From NCBI RefSeq assembly GCF_003574425.1, contig NZ_QLIU01000008.1, forward strand, positions 1 through 53,136: a stretch of 53,136 bases of DNA. The letters run 5' to 3'. This document shows, piece after piece, positions 30,426 through 40,532 of this stretch. The notes under the pieces are model-generated. The model did no database searches. It was not told the DNA's origin and was given only the letters and a program-made list of their open reading frames with translations. The position numbers were made by a program, and so were the translations under genes. Source of the DNA: Cysteiniphilum halobium. Its GTDB lineage: Bacteria; Pseudomonadota; Gammaproteobacteria; Francisellales; Francisellaceae. Position 1 is the stretch's first letter, and each line of letters starts with the position of its first letter.

Positions 30426-32213
30426 TTAATTCTTTTTAAGCACAGACAGAAATGCTTCTTGTGGCACTTCAACGTTACCGACTTGCTTCATACGTTTCTT
30501 ACCGGCTTTTTGTTTTTCAAGTAGCTTGCGTTTACGTGATACATCGCCACCATAACACTTAGCAAGAACGTTTTTACGCATCGCTTTCACGGTACTTCTA
30601 GCGATAATGCTGCCGCCAATCGCCGCTTGAATGGCAACTTCGAACATCTGTCTTGGGATAAGCTCTTTTAAGCGTTCCACCAACTCACGTCCTTTATAAA
30701 CGGATTGATCTTTATGAACGATACTGGCTAGAGCATCGACTTTCTCACCATTAATGAGAATATCTAATAGCACCATATTGGCGGCTTCATAACGTTGTAA
30801 TTCATAGTCAAGCGAGGCATAGCCGCGACTAACGGATTTTAGGCGATCAAAGAAATCAGAAACCACTTCAATCATCGGGATGTCATAGACAATAGATACT
30901 TGGCGACCTAAATAGTTCATATCCACTTGCGTACCACGTTTTTCAACACAAAGTGTGATAATTGCACCGACATAATCCTGAGGTACTAAAATAGACGCAC
31001 GAACGATTGGTTCACGTACCTCAGCAATGGCGGAAGGTTCAGGTAGCTTTGATGGGTTATCTACTTCAATTTCTTCACCATTTTTAAGGGTTACTTTATA
31101 GATAACCGTTGGTGCAGAGGTAATAAGATCAAGATTATATTCACGCTCTAGACGCTCTTGAATAATCTCCATATGCAAAAGTCCCAAAAATCCGCAACGA
31201 AAGCCAAAGCCAAGTGCTTGAGAGACTTCAGGTTCAAAGAAAAGAGAGGCGTCATTTAAGCTTAATTTTTCCAATGCCTCGCGAAATGCTTCAAAGTCAT
31301 CTGCACTAATCGGGAACATACCAGCGTATACTTGAGGTTGAACACGCTTAAATCCTGGAACAGGTTTATCCGTGGGGTTTTTGGTAAGTGTCAACGTGTC
31401 CCCTACAGGGGCACCATGAATATCTTTAATGCCGGCAACGATAAAGCCAACTTCACCAGCTTTTAGTGCTTGTTGTTTATGCATTTTGGGTGTAAAAACG
31501 CCAAGTTGATCGACTTGATAGCTTTGTCCTGTCGACATCACTTTAATTTTGTCTCCTACTTGCAGCTGGCCATTGCGAATTCGTACTAATGAAACAACAC
31601 CAAGATATGGATCGAACCACGAATCGATAATTAATGCTTGTAATGGTGCATTTAAGTCACCAACAGGTGCTGGAATTTTAGCAATAATCGTCTCTAAAAC
31701 ATCCTCTACACCCAAGCCGGTTTTGGCACTGCAAGTTGTGGCACCGACGGCTTCAATGCCAATAATATCTTCAATCTCAGCACAGACACGTTCAGGCTCA
31801 GCTGAAGGGAGGTCAATTTTATTAAGTACTGGGATTACTTCTAGGTTTTGCTCAATCGCGGTATAGCAGTTGGCAACTGTTTGTGCTTCAACGCCTTGGG
31901 CAGCGTCAACCACCAATAGCGCACCCTCGCAAGCAGCTAGAGAACGTGATACTTCATAGGAGAAGTCAACATGTCCTGGTGTGTCGATAAAGTTCAGCTG
32001 ATAGGTTTGTCCATCTTTTGCTGTATAGTTTAAAGTAACACTCTGTGCTTTAATGGTAATACCACGCTCGCGCTCAATATCCATTGAATCAAGGACTTGT
32101 TCTTTCATCTCGCGGTCAGTTAGGCCTTGACATACTTGGATAAATCGATCAGAGAGCGTTGATTTGCCGTGGTCAATATGCGCAATGATGGAAAAGTTTC
32201 GGATGTGTTGCAT
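30426..32213 (-). CDS. lepA: Elongation factor 4 (LepA)
   Basis: 595 residues, the normal length. A translational GTPase acting on paused or initiating ribosomes: G1 [21 protein letters not shown] (G3) and [11 protein letters not shown] (G4), then domain II, EF-G-like domains and the LepA-specific C-terminal domain rich in Lys/Arg ([15 protein letters not shown]). The start at 32213 ([16 protein letters not shown]) matches the family; the frame extends 43 codons further to 32342, but that part is not LepA-like. No lepB follows, unlike the enterobacterial lepA-lepB pair. Divergent from hfq. Confidence 0.97.
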   Translation of the reverse strand: MQHIRNFSIIAHIDHGKSTLSDRFIQVCQGLTDREMKEQVLDSMDIERERGITIKAQSVTLNYTAKDGQTYQLNFIDTPGHVDFSYEVSRSLAACEGALLVVDAAQGVEAQTVANCYTAIEQNLEVIPVLNKIDLPSAEPERVCAEIEDIIGIEAVGATTCSAKTGLGVEDVLETIIAKIPAPVGDLNAPLQALIIDSWFDPYLGVVSLVRIRNGQLQVGDKIKVMSTGQSYQVDQLGVFTPKMHKQQALKAGEVGFIVAGIKDIHGAPVGDTLTLTKNPTDKPVPGFKRVQPQVYAGMFPISADDFEAFREALEKLSLNDASLFFEPEVSQALGFGFRCGFLGLLHMEIIQERLEREYNLDLITSAPTVIYKVTLKNGEEIEVDNPSKLPEPSAIAEVREPIVRASILVPQDYVGAIITLCVEKRGTQVDMNYLGRQVSIVYDIPMIEVVSDFFDRLKSVSRGYASLDYELQRYEAANMVLLDILINGEKVDALASIVHKDQSVYKGRELVERLKELIPRQMFEVAIQAAIGGSIIARSTVKAMRKNVLAKCYGGDVSRKRKLLEKQKAGKKRMKQVGNVEVPQEAFLSVLKKN

Positions 32214-32352
32214 AGCAGCTTGTGTAGTAGATATTTTGTTATGGCGAGCATTATGCCGAAAAAATGATATAAAAGGAATCATCAGTTGCGTGGCGAATCT
32301 GTTTACCTTTATCAAAAACGTAGTTTGCGTATAAAAATCCAACTATTGTCCT

Positions 32353-32380
32353 TTGTTATAGCCAAGGATAGTGATAGAAT
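32353..32380 (+). promoter_or_regulatory. Candidate sigma70 promoter of hfq
   Basis: -35 TTGTTA (32353-32358), 16-base spacer, -10 TAGAAT (32375-32380). It lies 85 bases before the hfq ATG in the divergent lepA-hfq gap. Confidence 0.4.
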
Positions 32381-32464
32381 GCCTGCCAGCGGCGTAAGCT
32401 GCGAGGTAAATAACCTTAACTAAAATTATTATAACTATTAAAGAACAATAAAGAGGATATTACT

Positions 32465-32833
32465 ATGTCTAGAATCGCATCTTTGCAAGACCCGTTTTTA
32501 AATGCGTTAAGAAAAGAGAAAATTTCTGTATCAATTTACTTGGTAAACGGTATCAAATTGCAAGGCGTTATTGAAGCGTTTGATCAGTTTTCTATCGTGT
32601 TGCGCAACAGCGTCAATCAGATGGTTTATAAGCATGCGATCTCAACGGTAGTTCCTGCTAAAGCAGTACGTTTGGTTTATAGTAATTACAATCCAAATCA
32701 TAGTCAGCAAAGCCACAATTCAGATCAAGAAGATGACTTTGAGTCTATGGATGAGAGCGCATTTGAAGAGTCATATGATGATGTCAACGATGCAAATGAC
32801 CACTATAGCCAGCAATCTGCACAACAACAATAA
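32465..32833 (+). CDS. hfq: RNA chaperone Hfq
   Basis: 122 residues. The Sm core (1 to about 70) is complete: [20 protein letters not shown] with the Q/F/K residues of the proximal RNA site, [15 protein letters not shown], and [11 protein letters not shown] of Sm2. The remaining 50 residues form a disordered tail rich in Ser, Gln, Asn and acidic residues ([19 protein letters not shown]). That is longer and more acidic than usual, compatible with the autoinhibitory role of acidic Hfq tails. AGAGGA precedes the ATG. First gene of hfq-hflX-hflK-hflC; miaA does not sit directly upstream. Confidence 0.97.
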   Translation: MSRIASLQDPFLNALRKEKISVSIYLVNGIKLQGVIEAFDQFSIVLRNSVNQMVYKHAISTVVPAKAVRLVYSNYNPNHSQQSHNSDQEDDFESMDESAFEESYDDVNDANDHYSQQSAQQQ

Positions 32834-32865
32834 TAGTTAACTACACAATTTAAGAGGATCTTTCT

Positions 32866-34164
32866 TTGGAGATCTTTCAAGAACATGAGGTAGGTGAGAA
32901 CTGCCTGCTTATTGATATCAATTTTTCATCCAAACCTGAATTAAACGCCGAACTTTCTGAGCTCAATGGTTTAGTACATGCTGCCAATTGGCAAATTGTG
33001 CAGACTATTAGTGCAAGGCGTGCGCAACCTGACCCTAAATACTTTTGTGGTAAAGGTAAACTAGAAGAGATTAAAGCAATAGTTGAAAAGCATGAGATTG
33101 ATCTAGTCGTCTTTAATCATAGTATTACACCATCTCAAGAGCGTAATATTGAAAAAGCATTACACTGCAAAGTAATTGATCGTACGCGTTTGATCTTGGA
33201 GATATTTTCACAGCGCGCGCAAACGCATGAAGGGAAACTTCAGGTAGAACTGGCACAGTTAAATTATGCAGCCACGCGTCTTGTGCGTGGTTGGACGCAT
33301 TTGGAGCGGCAAAAGGGTGGTATTGGTGTTAGGGGAGGTCCAGGAGAGACCCAGCTTGAGCTAGATCGACGACTTTTGCGTCAACGAATTGCTCAAATTG
33401 AGAATCGTCTTGAAAAAGTTAAGAAACAACGCGGATTAAGTCGTGCATCACGTCAAAAAAATGACGTGCCAACGATTGCCTTTGTCGGTTATACCAATGC
33501 CGGAAAATCGACATTGTTTAATCAGTTAAGTGGTGCAAATGTTTTAGCCAAAGATCAATTATTTGCAACTTTGGATCCCACTTTGCGTCAAATTAATGTG
33601 CCTAAATTAGGTGAAGTTGTGTTATCCGATACCGTAGGATTTATTCGCAATTTGCCACACGATTTGGTTGAGGCATTTTGTGCAACGCTTGAAGAGGCGA
33701 TTGAAGCAGATCTTCTGGTGCATGTTATTGATTATGCTGATGTACATCATCTTGCATATATCGAGCAAGTGAAATTAGTGCTAAAGCAGATTCATGCCGA
33801 TAATAAGCCAATACTTAATGTCTATAACAAAGTTGATTGCTTAGACAATTTGTCACCACACATTGTCTATCATAAGGATCGTCCTGCTGATGTTTATCTT
33901 TCAGCACAAACCGGTAGAGGTGTTGAGTATTTATATGAATCGATTGCTAAGCACTTTAACCAAGAGTGGCTCAAAGGTGTTTTAACTTTAATGCCACATG
34001 AAGGCAAGATCCGTGCAGTCTTTTACCAACTTGGTGTGGTTGAAAAAGAACAGATCAATAGTTCAGGTGAATGTCAACTGACAATCCACATTGCCAAAAG
34101 TGATTTTGATGCGATATGTCGACATAATAAACTTGAGTTAATAGCAAAATTTAGTCACCATTAA
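32866..34164 (+). CDS. hflX: GTPase HflX
   Basis: 432 residues, a ribosome-splitting GTPase of stress conditions. An N-terminal HflX domain (PKYFCGKGKLEEI, GKLQVELAQLNY, RGGPGETQLELDRR) is followed by a coiled region and a G domain with GYTNAGKST (G1), DTVGFIRNLPH (G3) and NKVD (G4). The start codon is TTG at 32866, supported by AGAGG eight bases upstream and by the 32-base spacing from hfq. The next ATG would not remove conserved sequence but has no better site. In operon with hfq upstream and hflK downstream. Confidence 0.95.
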   Translation: MEIFQEHEVGENCLLIDINFSSKPELNAELSELNGLVHAANWQIVQTISARRAQPDPKYFCGKGKLEEIKAIVEKHEIDLVVFNHSITPSQERNIEKALHCKVIDRTRLILEIFSQRAQTHEGKLQVELAQLNYAATRLVRGWTHLERQKGGIGVRGGPGETQLELDRRLLRQRIAQIENRLEKVKKQRGLSRASRQKNDVPTIAFVGYTNAGKSTLFNQLSGANVLAKDQLFATLDPTLRQINVPKLGEVVLSDTVGFIRNLPHDLVEAFCATLEEAIEADLLVHVIDYADVHHLAYIEQVKLVLKQIHADNKPILNVYNKVDCLDNLSPHIVYHKDRPADVYLSAQTGRGVEYLYESIAKHFNQEWLKGVLTLMPHEGKIRAVFYQLGVVEKEQINSSGECQLTIHIAKSDFDAICRHNKLELIAKFSHH

Positions 34165-34197
34165 AAGCACTGAAAGAGCAAATCAAAAGTAGTATCT

Positions 34198-35328
34198 ATG
34201 GCATTGAAATTTTTGTCACGACATAAGGTCTTTAATCAAGGTCCACCGGACTTGGAAGAGGCGATTCGTCGATTTCTGGGCAAGGGACGTAAACAGGGTA
34301 ATAACGCATCTGACAATAATCACGGTGGTGACCATAATAACAACAGTAACAACAATAATGATAATAATGAGCCGCCACGCAAGGATGATCATCAGCGTAA
34401 AAGCATTTACTCGCGTAGTGCCGATCAAAAACCATTGCCGGTGAAAAAAATCGCCATTGGTGTGATTGCTGCTATCATTATTATCTGGGCAGGTATGGGC
34501 ATTTATGTTGTACAACCGGCGCAACAAGCCGCTGTACTGACCTTTGGTAAATTCTCAAGTATTGAGGGTCCTGGGATGCATTGGCATGCCCCGGGCTTTG
34601 TCAGTGTCATTAAAAAAGATGTCGAAGTATTAAATACGATTAAGCTTGATAAGCAAATGCTGACTTCTGAAGAGAATATTGTACATGTGTCATTCTCAGT
34701 GCAATATCGTATTGGTAATTTAGAAGATTACTTATTTGCCACCAATAATCCTGAACTTATCTTGCGTCAAGCACTTGAAAGTGCGGTACGTCAAGTCGTT
34801 GGTGAAAACAAACTAGAGAAGATACTTACCACCTCAAGAACCCAAATTACTTTAGAAGTGCAAAAAGAATTAGAGAAGCTATTGAATAAGTACAGAACTG
34901 GCATTTTGGTCAATGAAGTGATCATGCAACCAGCGCAAGCACCGGCTGAAGTCAAAAGTGCCTTTGATGATGTAATTAAAGCACGTGAAGACCGTGAGCG
35001 CGTACAAAACGAAGCACAAAGCTATGCCAATAAGGTTGTGCCAGTGGCTAAGGGTCGCGCGCAGCGGATCATGGATGAAGCACGTGCCTATCAGGAAAAA
35101 GTGGTGCTTGAAGCACAAGGTAACGTAGCTAACTTCAGTCAATTGTTGCCAGTGTATCAGCAAAATCCAAGAATTATTGAAAATCAATTATATTATCAGA
35201 CAATGGAAAATATCTTTAAAAACAATAAGCTTTATATCGTCGATGGCGATGGTGCTAAAAATCTATTCTATGGTGATACATTATCACCGCTGGCAATTTC
35301 TTCAACCGTTCAAGGAGGTCAGCGATGA
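34198..35328 (+). CDS. hflK: FtsH modulator HflK (SPFH protein)
   Basis: 376 residues. A cytoplasmic N-terminal part with a Gly/Lys patch and an Asn/His/Asp low-complexity run (about 34-60) precedes a single transmembrane helix (about 84-105, IAIGVIAAIIIIWAGMGI). The periplasmic SPFH/band 7 domain (TFGKFSSIEGPGMHW) and a long coiled coil follow. With HflC it forms the vault-like assembly surrounding the FtsH protease. hflC starts inside its stop codon region with a four-base overlap, so the two are translationally coupled. Confidence 0.96.
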   Translation: MALKFLSRHKVFNQGPPDLEEAIRRFLGKGRKQGNNASDNNHGGDHNNNSNNNNDNNEPPRKDDHQRKSIYSRSADQKPLPVKKIAIGVIAAIIIIWAGMGIYVVQPAQQAAVLTFGKFSSIEGPGMHWHAPGFVSVIKKDVEVLNTIKLDKQMLTSEENIVHVSFSVQYRIGNLEDYLFATNNPELILRQALESAVRQVVGENKLEKILTTSRTQITLEVQKELEKLLNKYRTGILVNEVIMQPAQAPAEVKSAFDDVIKAREDRERVQNEAQSYANKVVPVAKGRAQRIMDEARAYQEKVVLEAQGNVANFSQLLPVYQQNPRIIENQLYYQTMENIFKNNKLYIVDGDGAKNLFYGDTLSPLAISSTVQGGQR

Positions 35329-36248
35329 GCAATAAATCAATGGGTTTGATCGTCGTTGTAATCATTGTATTGTTGTTAATATTCAGTTCGATGTTTCGTG
35401 TCAACCAAGGAAATGAAGCTGTGATCTTAAAGCTTGGCGAACTAAACCAAACCAGTGATGGCCAGGTTAAAGTATACACTCCAGGGCTGCACTTTAAAAT
35501 TCCACTGATTGAACAAGTCAAAATCTATGATATGCGTTTACGCACACTAACGGTGGATTCATCGCGCGTGGTGACCAATGAGCAAAAAGATGTGATCATC
35601 GATGCGTATCTAGAGTGGAAGATTAATAATATTTCTCAGTTCTATCGTAGTGTCTCGGGTAATGACTCAAGGGCTGAATTGTTATTAAGGCAATTCTTAG
35701 AAGCGTCGTTGCGTGCTGAGGTCGGTAAGATCGATATTCAAGGTTTGATCAATAATGAACGCGATCAACTGATGCAAACGTTAACCAAAAGCGTACAAGA
35801 GCAAGCTAAAAAGATTGGTATCGATGTTGTTGATGTACGTATTAAGCAGATTGATCTACCGGAAACAGTGACTGAGTCGATTTACCAAAGAATGCGCTCA
35901 GAGCGTCAAAAGGTAGCTGCATCTATTCGCGCGCAAGGTGAGCAGATGTCGGAATCTATTCGTGCCGATGCCGATGCCACCGTGACGATCACTCTAGCAA
36001 AAGCCGATCGCGATGCTAAAGAAATCAAAGCCAAATCCGATGCAAAAGCGGCTGAAATTTATGCGGATGCTTATGGCAAATCCGAGCGTTTCTATAATTT
36101 CTGGCGCAGCATGCAGGCTTATCAGATTAGTTTTAGTGGCAAAAAAGAGGATGTATTTATCTTAAAACCAGAAGGGAAGTTCTTTAGTTACTTTAATTCC
36201 TCCAATTTGCCTGCGGTAGTAAAAACCGCACCAGCACCGGCAAAATGA
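35325..36248 (+). CDS. hflC: FtsH modulator HflC (SPFH protein)
   Basis: 307 residues. N-terminal membrane anchor (about 5-22), then a band 7 domain (VNQGNEAVILKLGEL, YTPGLHFKIPLIEQV, DMRLRTL) and an Ala/Lys/Arg-rich coiled coil (SIRADADATVTITLAKADRD). It partners HflK around FtsH. AAGGAGG ends just before the ATG, within the hflK 3' end. Last gene of the hfq cluster; no clear terminator follows. Confidence 0.96.
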   Translation: MSNKSMGLIVVVIIVLLLIFSSMFRVNQGNEAVILKLGELNQTSDGQVKVYTPGLHFKIPLIEQVKIYDMRLRTLTVDSSRVVTNEQKDVIIDAYLEWKINNISQFYRSVSGNDSRAELLLRQFLEASLRAEVGKIDIQGLINNERDQLMQTLTKSVQEQAKKIGIDVVDVRIKQIDLPETVTESIYQRMRSERQKVAASIRAQGEQMSESIRADADATVTITLAKADRDAKEIKAKSDAKAAEIYADAYGKSERFYNFWRSMQAYQISFSGKKEDVFILKPEGKFFSYFNSSNLPAVVKTAPAPAK

Positions 36249-36468
36249 TAATTTATATAATTCGATTTTCTCTGTTAATTCTTCTTGGAAATAAAAATAT
36301 CTTATAATAATTCGTCGTATTGCTGGTTTTTTATTATTCTTTGGACGTTTAAACTATACAATAATATTAAATTTATGGAATAATGTTTAGGCGTTGTTTA
36401 TAGCGCATTTAGAGCATTCGTCAGTGGATAGCTATTATGTGTTGTTAATGTTGGTTATAACTAAATTA

Positions 36469-36635
36469 TATACCGCTCGTAAATCATTTTGCGGTGTTCG
36501 GTGCCGAAGAAGTTTTTGATGCTTTTGGGTGATTGGATTGCAGGTAATAGCTAGGACTATTGCCAAAGTTCAATCACCAAAAAGGGCGTAAAATTCAATG
36601 GCAGAAATGCTGTAAAATGGTTTATGAGCGGTATA
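36469..36635. mobile_element. 167-bp palindromic MITE-like element
   Basis: The ends TATACCGCTCGTAAATCATT and the complement of AATGGTTTATGAGCGGTATA form terminal inverted repeats with two mismatches in 20. The similarity continues inward along nearly the whole length: TTTTGGGTGATTG pairs with CAATCACCAAAA and GGTAATAG pairs with CTATTGCC around a central CTAGGA. The unit is thus one long imperfect hairpin with no coding frame. TA at the ends hints at an IS630/mariner-type insertion with TA duplication. The gap around it (36249-36801) holds nothing else I can name. Confidence 0.75.
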
Positions 36636-36801
36636 CTATGTAAGCGTGGACTGAGCATAAGTTGAAGTTCCTTGGTTGTTTCTAGAGTTGCCCTTTGACT
36701 TTGTCGAGGGTGCGATCGATAACCTGGGGTAAATGTTTAATCATAAGCTTAATATTAAGTAAATAAAGAATAATAATAAAAATGGGGCGGGCAAAAGAGA
36801 A

Positions 36802-38061
36802 ATGAGTGTTGAGAAATTAAACTGGTCAGATGCGCGCATCTTGATGCACAAAGCCAATCCAGAGTTTGTAGCATTGCTAGATACTGTAGATGGCATTGAA
36901 AAATATGCGTTTACCAAATACAGCTATCGCTATGGTGATTTAGTCGGTGATGCTAATTATTTCTACGACCCGGATGGTAATACTGTCTCTGATAATATCC
37001 CTTTTGGCATGGTTGTTAAAAAGTCGATGCAGTTTTTTATGGAGCTAGGGGAGTATATTATCCCTGGTGAGTTGATAGTGCCAGGGGATTTTGCCTATAT
37101 GAGTCAATTCTCCTATACACAAAAAATTAATATATTATCAACATGGAGTATGTGCGCAGGAACCAGAGTCCCAATTATAGTTAGTATCTATAAGCAATAT
37201 TCAAAGTATGCTAGGATGCAAAGTGCCATGGGTGTAACTGAAGAGCTTTACTCGCCTTCTAATGATGGCACTGACTTTTCTGTTATTCGAAACATTGCTA
37301 GAGGGTTAAAGAGTGATTGGCGGTTTGTCTATATTGGATTTTCTGATGAGTTAACGGCATTGTTAAAAAGTAATAGTGATACTTGGCATATACGAGAATA
37401 TATACTAAAGAAATTAATGAGAAGCAATCTATCGTCAAATACAAAGAGCTTATATCAAGATATTATTTTAAATTACATTAAAGTCCATCATTCAAGTATT
37501 AAGAACTTTTATTACTTAAGTAATGTTATAAATCATGTGCTTGATGCAGTTTGTGGCTATAGTATGATTCATAGATTAGCGGATAATGATATGACGTTAC
37601 CATTACAAGAGATTCAGCAAGCATATCATGCGTTCTACAGGCCTAAGAATCCTCCTTTTATTTTGACCTCATCCAATTTTGCGATTAATCAAGATTATAT
37701 ACATTATTTTAGTATCCCGTACCATACGATGATGTATCGCCCAGAGCACATTGCCAATATTGTGGAGCTTTGCGTTAATGTCAAACGTTTAATTAGTGTA
37801 TACTCAGGCGAGTTAAGTAATATCCCAATTGTGGGAGGTGGCGTGCTTTTGCAAAAACTGTCATCTATTAAATTCTCTGTCATAGCAGATCGACCCAATA
37901 CATTTCAAAAGACCGATGATGTATTGCTGCTAAAGGAGTTGCCATTACACTGCAAAGACCTTTCAAAACAATTAAATAGTTATAGTTTATTAGATAAGAA
38001 ATACACCATGCCTCAAAGATCAAGTTTCTTTTCCGGTGCCATCAACATGAGCTTTGAGTAA
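36802..38061 (+). CDS. Hypothetical protein, no family recognised
   Basis: 419 residues, no signal peptide and no convincing membrane helix. It begins MSVEKLNWSDARILMHKANP. The N-terminal third contains SYRYGDLVGDANYFYDPDG and PFGMVVKKSMQFFMELGEY. The middle is rich in Ser/Asn/Lys and helical, and a C-terminal part reads HIANIVELCVNVKRLISVY. No catalytic or binding motif is recognised. The gene stands alone after the MITE-like element, in a poorly conserved stretch between hflC and rplY, so lineage-specific content or a host-interaction role is possible but unsupported. Only a weak AGAG precedes the ATG. Confidence 0.75.
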   Translation: MSVEKLNWSDARILMHKANPEFVALLDTVDGIEKYAFTKYSYRYGDLVGDANYFYDPDGNTVSDNIPFGMVVKKSMQFFMELGEYIIPGELIVPGDFAYMSQFSYTQKINILSTWSMCAGTRVPIIVSIYKQYSKYARMQSAMGVTEELYSPSNDGTDFSVIRNIARGLKSDWRFVYIGFSDELTALLKSNSDTWHIREYILKKLMRSNLSSNTKSLYQDIILNYIKVHHSSIKNFYYLSNVINHVLDAVCGYSMIHRLADNDMTLPLQEIQQAYHAFYRPKNPPFILTSSNFAINQDYIHYFSIPYHTMMYRPEHIANIVELCVNVKRLISVYSGELSNIPIVGGGVLLQKLSSIKFSVIADRPNTFQKTDDVLLLKELPLHCKDLSKQLNSYSLLDKKYTMPQRSSFFSGAINMSFE

Positions 38062-38340
38062 AGGTTTATTAGGCTTCGTTAAAAAAAGTACAACCATGCG
38101 CTTGATGACCAATGCAGCTAAACATATTCGTTCCCCCTTTTTTTAGTTATTCAAAAACATAAGTTCCCCTTATCAGATGATCGAATTTTACAAGGTTTTC
38201 AAAGGGAAGTTAATCGATTTTTCTCTGGTTTTTGTTGAGTTTCGTAATTTTCCACTCTATTAAATGCTAGGTTTTGCAATTATATCCTAAAATATAAACT
38301 ATACTTATAATACGGATTATTAAGAGCTAAGGGTTAATCA

Positions 38341-38913
38341 ATGCAATGGCGGCAGGTTATACTATATTGTGCAATTGCAACCTTTTTGTCTGGATGTAGT
38401 TTTTTGTTGCCATCAAAAAAGGTTGAGCGCAATGATCATTGGCAGAGCTTTAATAGTATTCAAACGGTTTATGATGAGGTGCTTCCAAATAAAACAACAT
38501 TGCCTGAGCTGAATCATATGGGCTTTGATCCGTATGTTGCTAATAATGTGAAGATTGAAAACTATCTAGATATTCGCCTTCGTTTTGACCCGCTAAGTAC
38601 GGGTAAGAACATTCCAGAGCCTGTAGCTGAGTGTCTTAGCCTATATAAGCGCTGTCAGGCATATGTTGTTAATGTCGATTATGAATACGAAGATCGCATT
38701 GGTAATGCGTTTTTAGATTTAACCGGATTTCGCAAAGAGATACTAAAAAAAGGTTGGCGCTTTCAAGCGGTATTTATTATCCAGGATCAACTAGTTGTTT
38801 ATAAGCTTTGGTCGGGTGAGCCTAAACGCAAAGCATATATTGATGAGGTTAGGCCGCTTGGGCCCTTGCAAAGCTTAGATGATTTAATCACAGGTCCTGC
38901 AATTTCATTTTGA
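38341..38913 (+). CDS. Putative outer-membrane lipoprotein
   Basis: 190 residues. The signal sequence ends in the lipobox LSGC (C19), followed by SFLLPS, so it is probably sorted to the outer membrane. The segment VLPNKTTLPELNHMGFDP recalls the BamE/OmlA-type start of a small alpha-beta fold. FLDLTGFRKE and KGWRFQAVFIIQDQLVVYKLWSG are features I associate with uncharacterised gammaproteobacterial lipoproteins; function unknown. AAGGG eight bases before the ATG supports the start. It converges with rplY over a gap holding a family B repeat. Confidence 0.8.
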   Translation: MQWRQVILYCAIATFLSGCSFLLPSKKVERNDHWQSFNSIQTVYDEVLPNKTTLPELNHMGFDPYVANNVKIENYLDIRLRFDPLSTGKNIPEPVAECLSLYKRCQAYVVNVDYEYEDRIGNAFLDLTGFRKEILKKGWRFQAVFIIQDQLVVYKLWSGEPKRKAYIDEVRPLGPLQSLDDLITGPAISF

Positions 38914-38975
38914 TGTTGAAGAAAAGGGAAAACACACTGCCTTGAAGTATTACGCTACCTCGAACGTGTTACAGT

Positions 38976-39068
38976 ACCCTGAGCGTAAGTCGAAGGGTCT
39001 TTAAGAGTTGAATTAGCAATAAAATAATGCGTTTGGCTTCGACTCACGCTCAGCCAACGTTGTTGTAA
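38976..39068. repeat. Dispersed inverted repeat, family B, copy 1
   Basis: CCCTGAGCGTAAGTCGAAGG near 38977-38997 and GGCTTCGACTCACGCTCAGC from 39035 form inverted arms about 37 bases apart, followed by CAACGTTGTTGTAA. The same arms and the same trailing bases occur at 51395-51495. It fills the gap between the convergent lipoprotein and rplY genes. Confidence 0.75.
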
Positions 39069-39083
39069 GAATATTCGTTTTAA

Positions 39084-39374
39084 TTACGCGCGAACAAAGT
39101 CAGCGTGTAGGATTTTTGGCTTAAATGGGTGGCGTTGTAATGCTTTGATCTTAACGCTTTCAGCTTTGCCATTAATATCGATAGTAACCGTTGCTGTATA
39201 GAATGCCTTGTTTTCAGTAGCATGTAAGATCTTGTTATGATCAAGCGTGATAGCAGTTGCTTTAGAACCGTTGCCGTAGATAATGGCAGGAACTCTTCCT
39301 GCTTTACGTAGGCGGCGGCTCGCACCTGTACCTGTTTCAGTTTTTAATTCCGCGTGTAGCGTAAATTCTGTCAT
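39084..39374 (-). CDS. rplY: 50S ribosomal protein L25 (short form)
   Basis: 96 residues, the short E. coli-type L25 that binds 5S rRNA, without the C-terminal CTC domain found in longer forms. Typical start (TEFTLHAELKTETGTGASRR), the AIIYGNG loop and the end FKPKILHADFVRA. AAGGAAA precedes the ATG. It follows prs in the same direction after 119 bases, in which a separate promoter can be proposed. Confidence 0.96.
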   Translation of the reverse strand: MTEFTLHAELKTETGTGASRRLRKAGRVPAIIYGNGSKATAITLDHNKILHATENKAFYTATVTIDINGKAESVKIKALQRHPFKPKILHADFVRA

Positions 39375-39461
39375 TTTAATTTCCTTAAAATTTATATTTA
39401 AAGTTAATTTTTATTTTAAAAAAACCTTCTTATCATGCGACCCTGATGAGAAAGCTCGTGG

Positions 39462-39490
39462 ATTCTAACAAAAAAGCTAAGGAAAGTTAA
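39462..39490 (-). promoter_or_regulatory. Candidate sigma70 promoter of rplY
   Basis: On the minus strand, -35 TTAACT (complement of 39485-39490), 17-base spacer, -10 TAGAAT (complement of 39462-39467). It would give a leader of about 80 bases. The -35 overlaps the last codons of prs. Confidence 0.4.
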
Positions 39491-39493
39491 GAC

Positions 39494-40444
39494 TTAAATC
39501 AAATCACAAAACATTAAGCTAATAGATTCTTCATTATTGGTGCGACGAATAGCTTCTGAGAGCATGGGTGCTAATGATAGGGTTTTGATTTTCTTGCATT
39601 TAAGGGCTGCGTTATGCAGGGGAATAGAGTTAGTGACAACTAGCTCCTCAAGGACCGAGCTTTCAATATTCTCAATTGCTTTACCAGATAACACAGGATG
39701 CACACAGTAAGCTGAAACTTTTTTAGCACCATGATCAATAAGTGCTTGTGCAGCTTTGCATAGTGTGCCCGCCGTATCAACGATATCATCAACGATCAAG
39801 CAATGACGTCCATTGATATCACCAATGATATTCATGACTTCGGATTCATTAGCCTTTTGACGACGCTTATCAATAATTGCCAAATCGGTGTTAAGTGCTT
39901 TTGCCATGGCGCGCGCGCGTACCACGCCACCGACATCAGGGGAGACGACAATCGGGTTTTCTAAACGGCATGAGCGAATATAGTCTAATAAAATCGGTGT
40001 GCCATAGACATTATCTAATGGAATATTAAAAAAACCTTGAATCTGCTCGGCATGGATATCAACCGTTAATAAACGATCAATGCCAGCACCGGTTAACATA
40101 TCAGCAACAACACGCGCTGAAATCGGTACACGCGATGAGCGTACACGGCGATCTTGGCGAGCATAGCCAAAGTAGGGAATAACAGCGGTGATGCGTCCGG
40201 CAGATGAACGCCGCAATGCATCGGTTAAAAACATCAACTCCATGATGTGATCATTAGTTGGTGGGCAAGTAGATTGTACGATGAAGACATCACGACCTCT
40301 AACGTTGTCAATGATCTCAATATGAGATTCGCCGTCACTAAAGGTGGAAACTGTAGCGCGTCCTACTTGTACACCCAAAAAGTGGGAGATTTCTTCAGTT
40401 AGCGCGTTGCATGCGCGCCCACTAAAAAGCATCAGATCTGACAT
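39494..40444 (-). CDS. prs: Ribose-phosphate pyrophosphokinase
   Basis: 316 residues, class I PRPP synthase, making PRPP from ribose 5-phosphate and ATP for nucleotide, His, Trp and NAD synthesis. Motifs: the flexible and ATP-binding regions ([30 protein letters not shown]), a phosphate-binding segment [16 protein letters not shown] and the PRPP loop [18 protein letters not shown] lies eight bases upstream of the ATG. It probably reads on into rplY. Confidence 0.97.
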   Translation of the reverse strand: MSDLMLFSGRACNALTEEISHFLGVQVGRATVSTFSDGESHIEIIDNVRGRDVFIVQSTCPPTNDHIMELMFLTDALRRSSAGRITAVIPYFGYARQDRRVRSSRVPISARVVADMLTGAGIDRLLTVDIHAEQIQGFFNIPLDNVYGTPILLDYIRSCRLENPIVVSPDVGGVVRARAMAKALNTDLAIIDKRRQKANESEVMNIIGDINGRHCLIVDDIVDTAGTLCKAAQALIDHGAKKVSAYCVHPVLSGKAIENIESSVLEELVVTNSIPLHNAALKCKKIKTLSLAPMLSEAIRRTNNEESISLMFCDLI

Positions 40445-40532
40445 GGCGTTATCCTAAAATTTGATTGCTGAAATTTGCTTAGAGAATATACCCAATTTTG
40501 AAAAAATATAAAGGTTTTTTTAAAGAACAATT

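Noticed and set aside
32388-32403. GGCGTAAGCTGC in the hfq leader resembles the core of repeat family A.
   Set aside because: Only about 11 bases match and no flanking arms are present; treated as chance.
34300-34400. AAC/AAT-rich run in hflK as a microsatellite or CRISPR-like array.
   Set aside because: It encodes an Asn/His low-complexity linker in frame, common in HflK N-termini; no spacer-repeat pattern.
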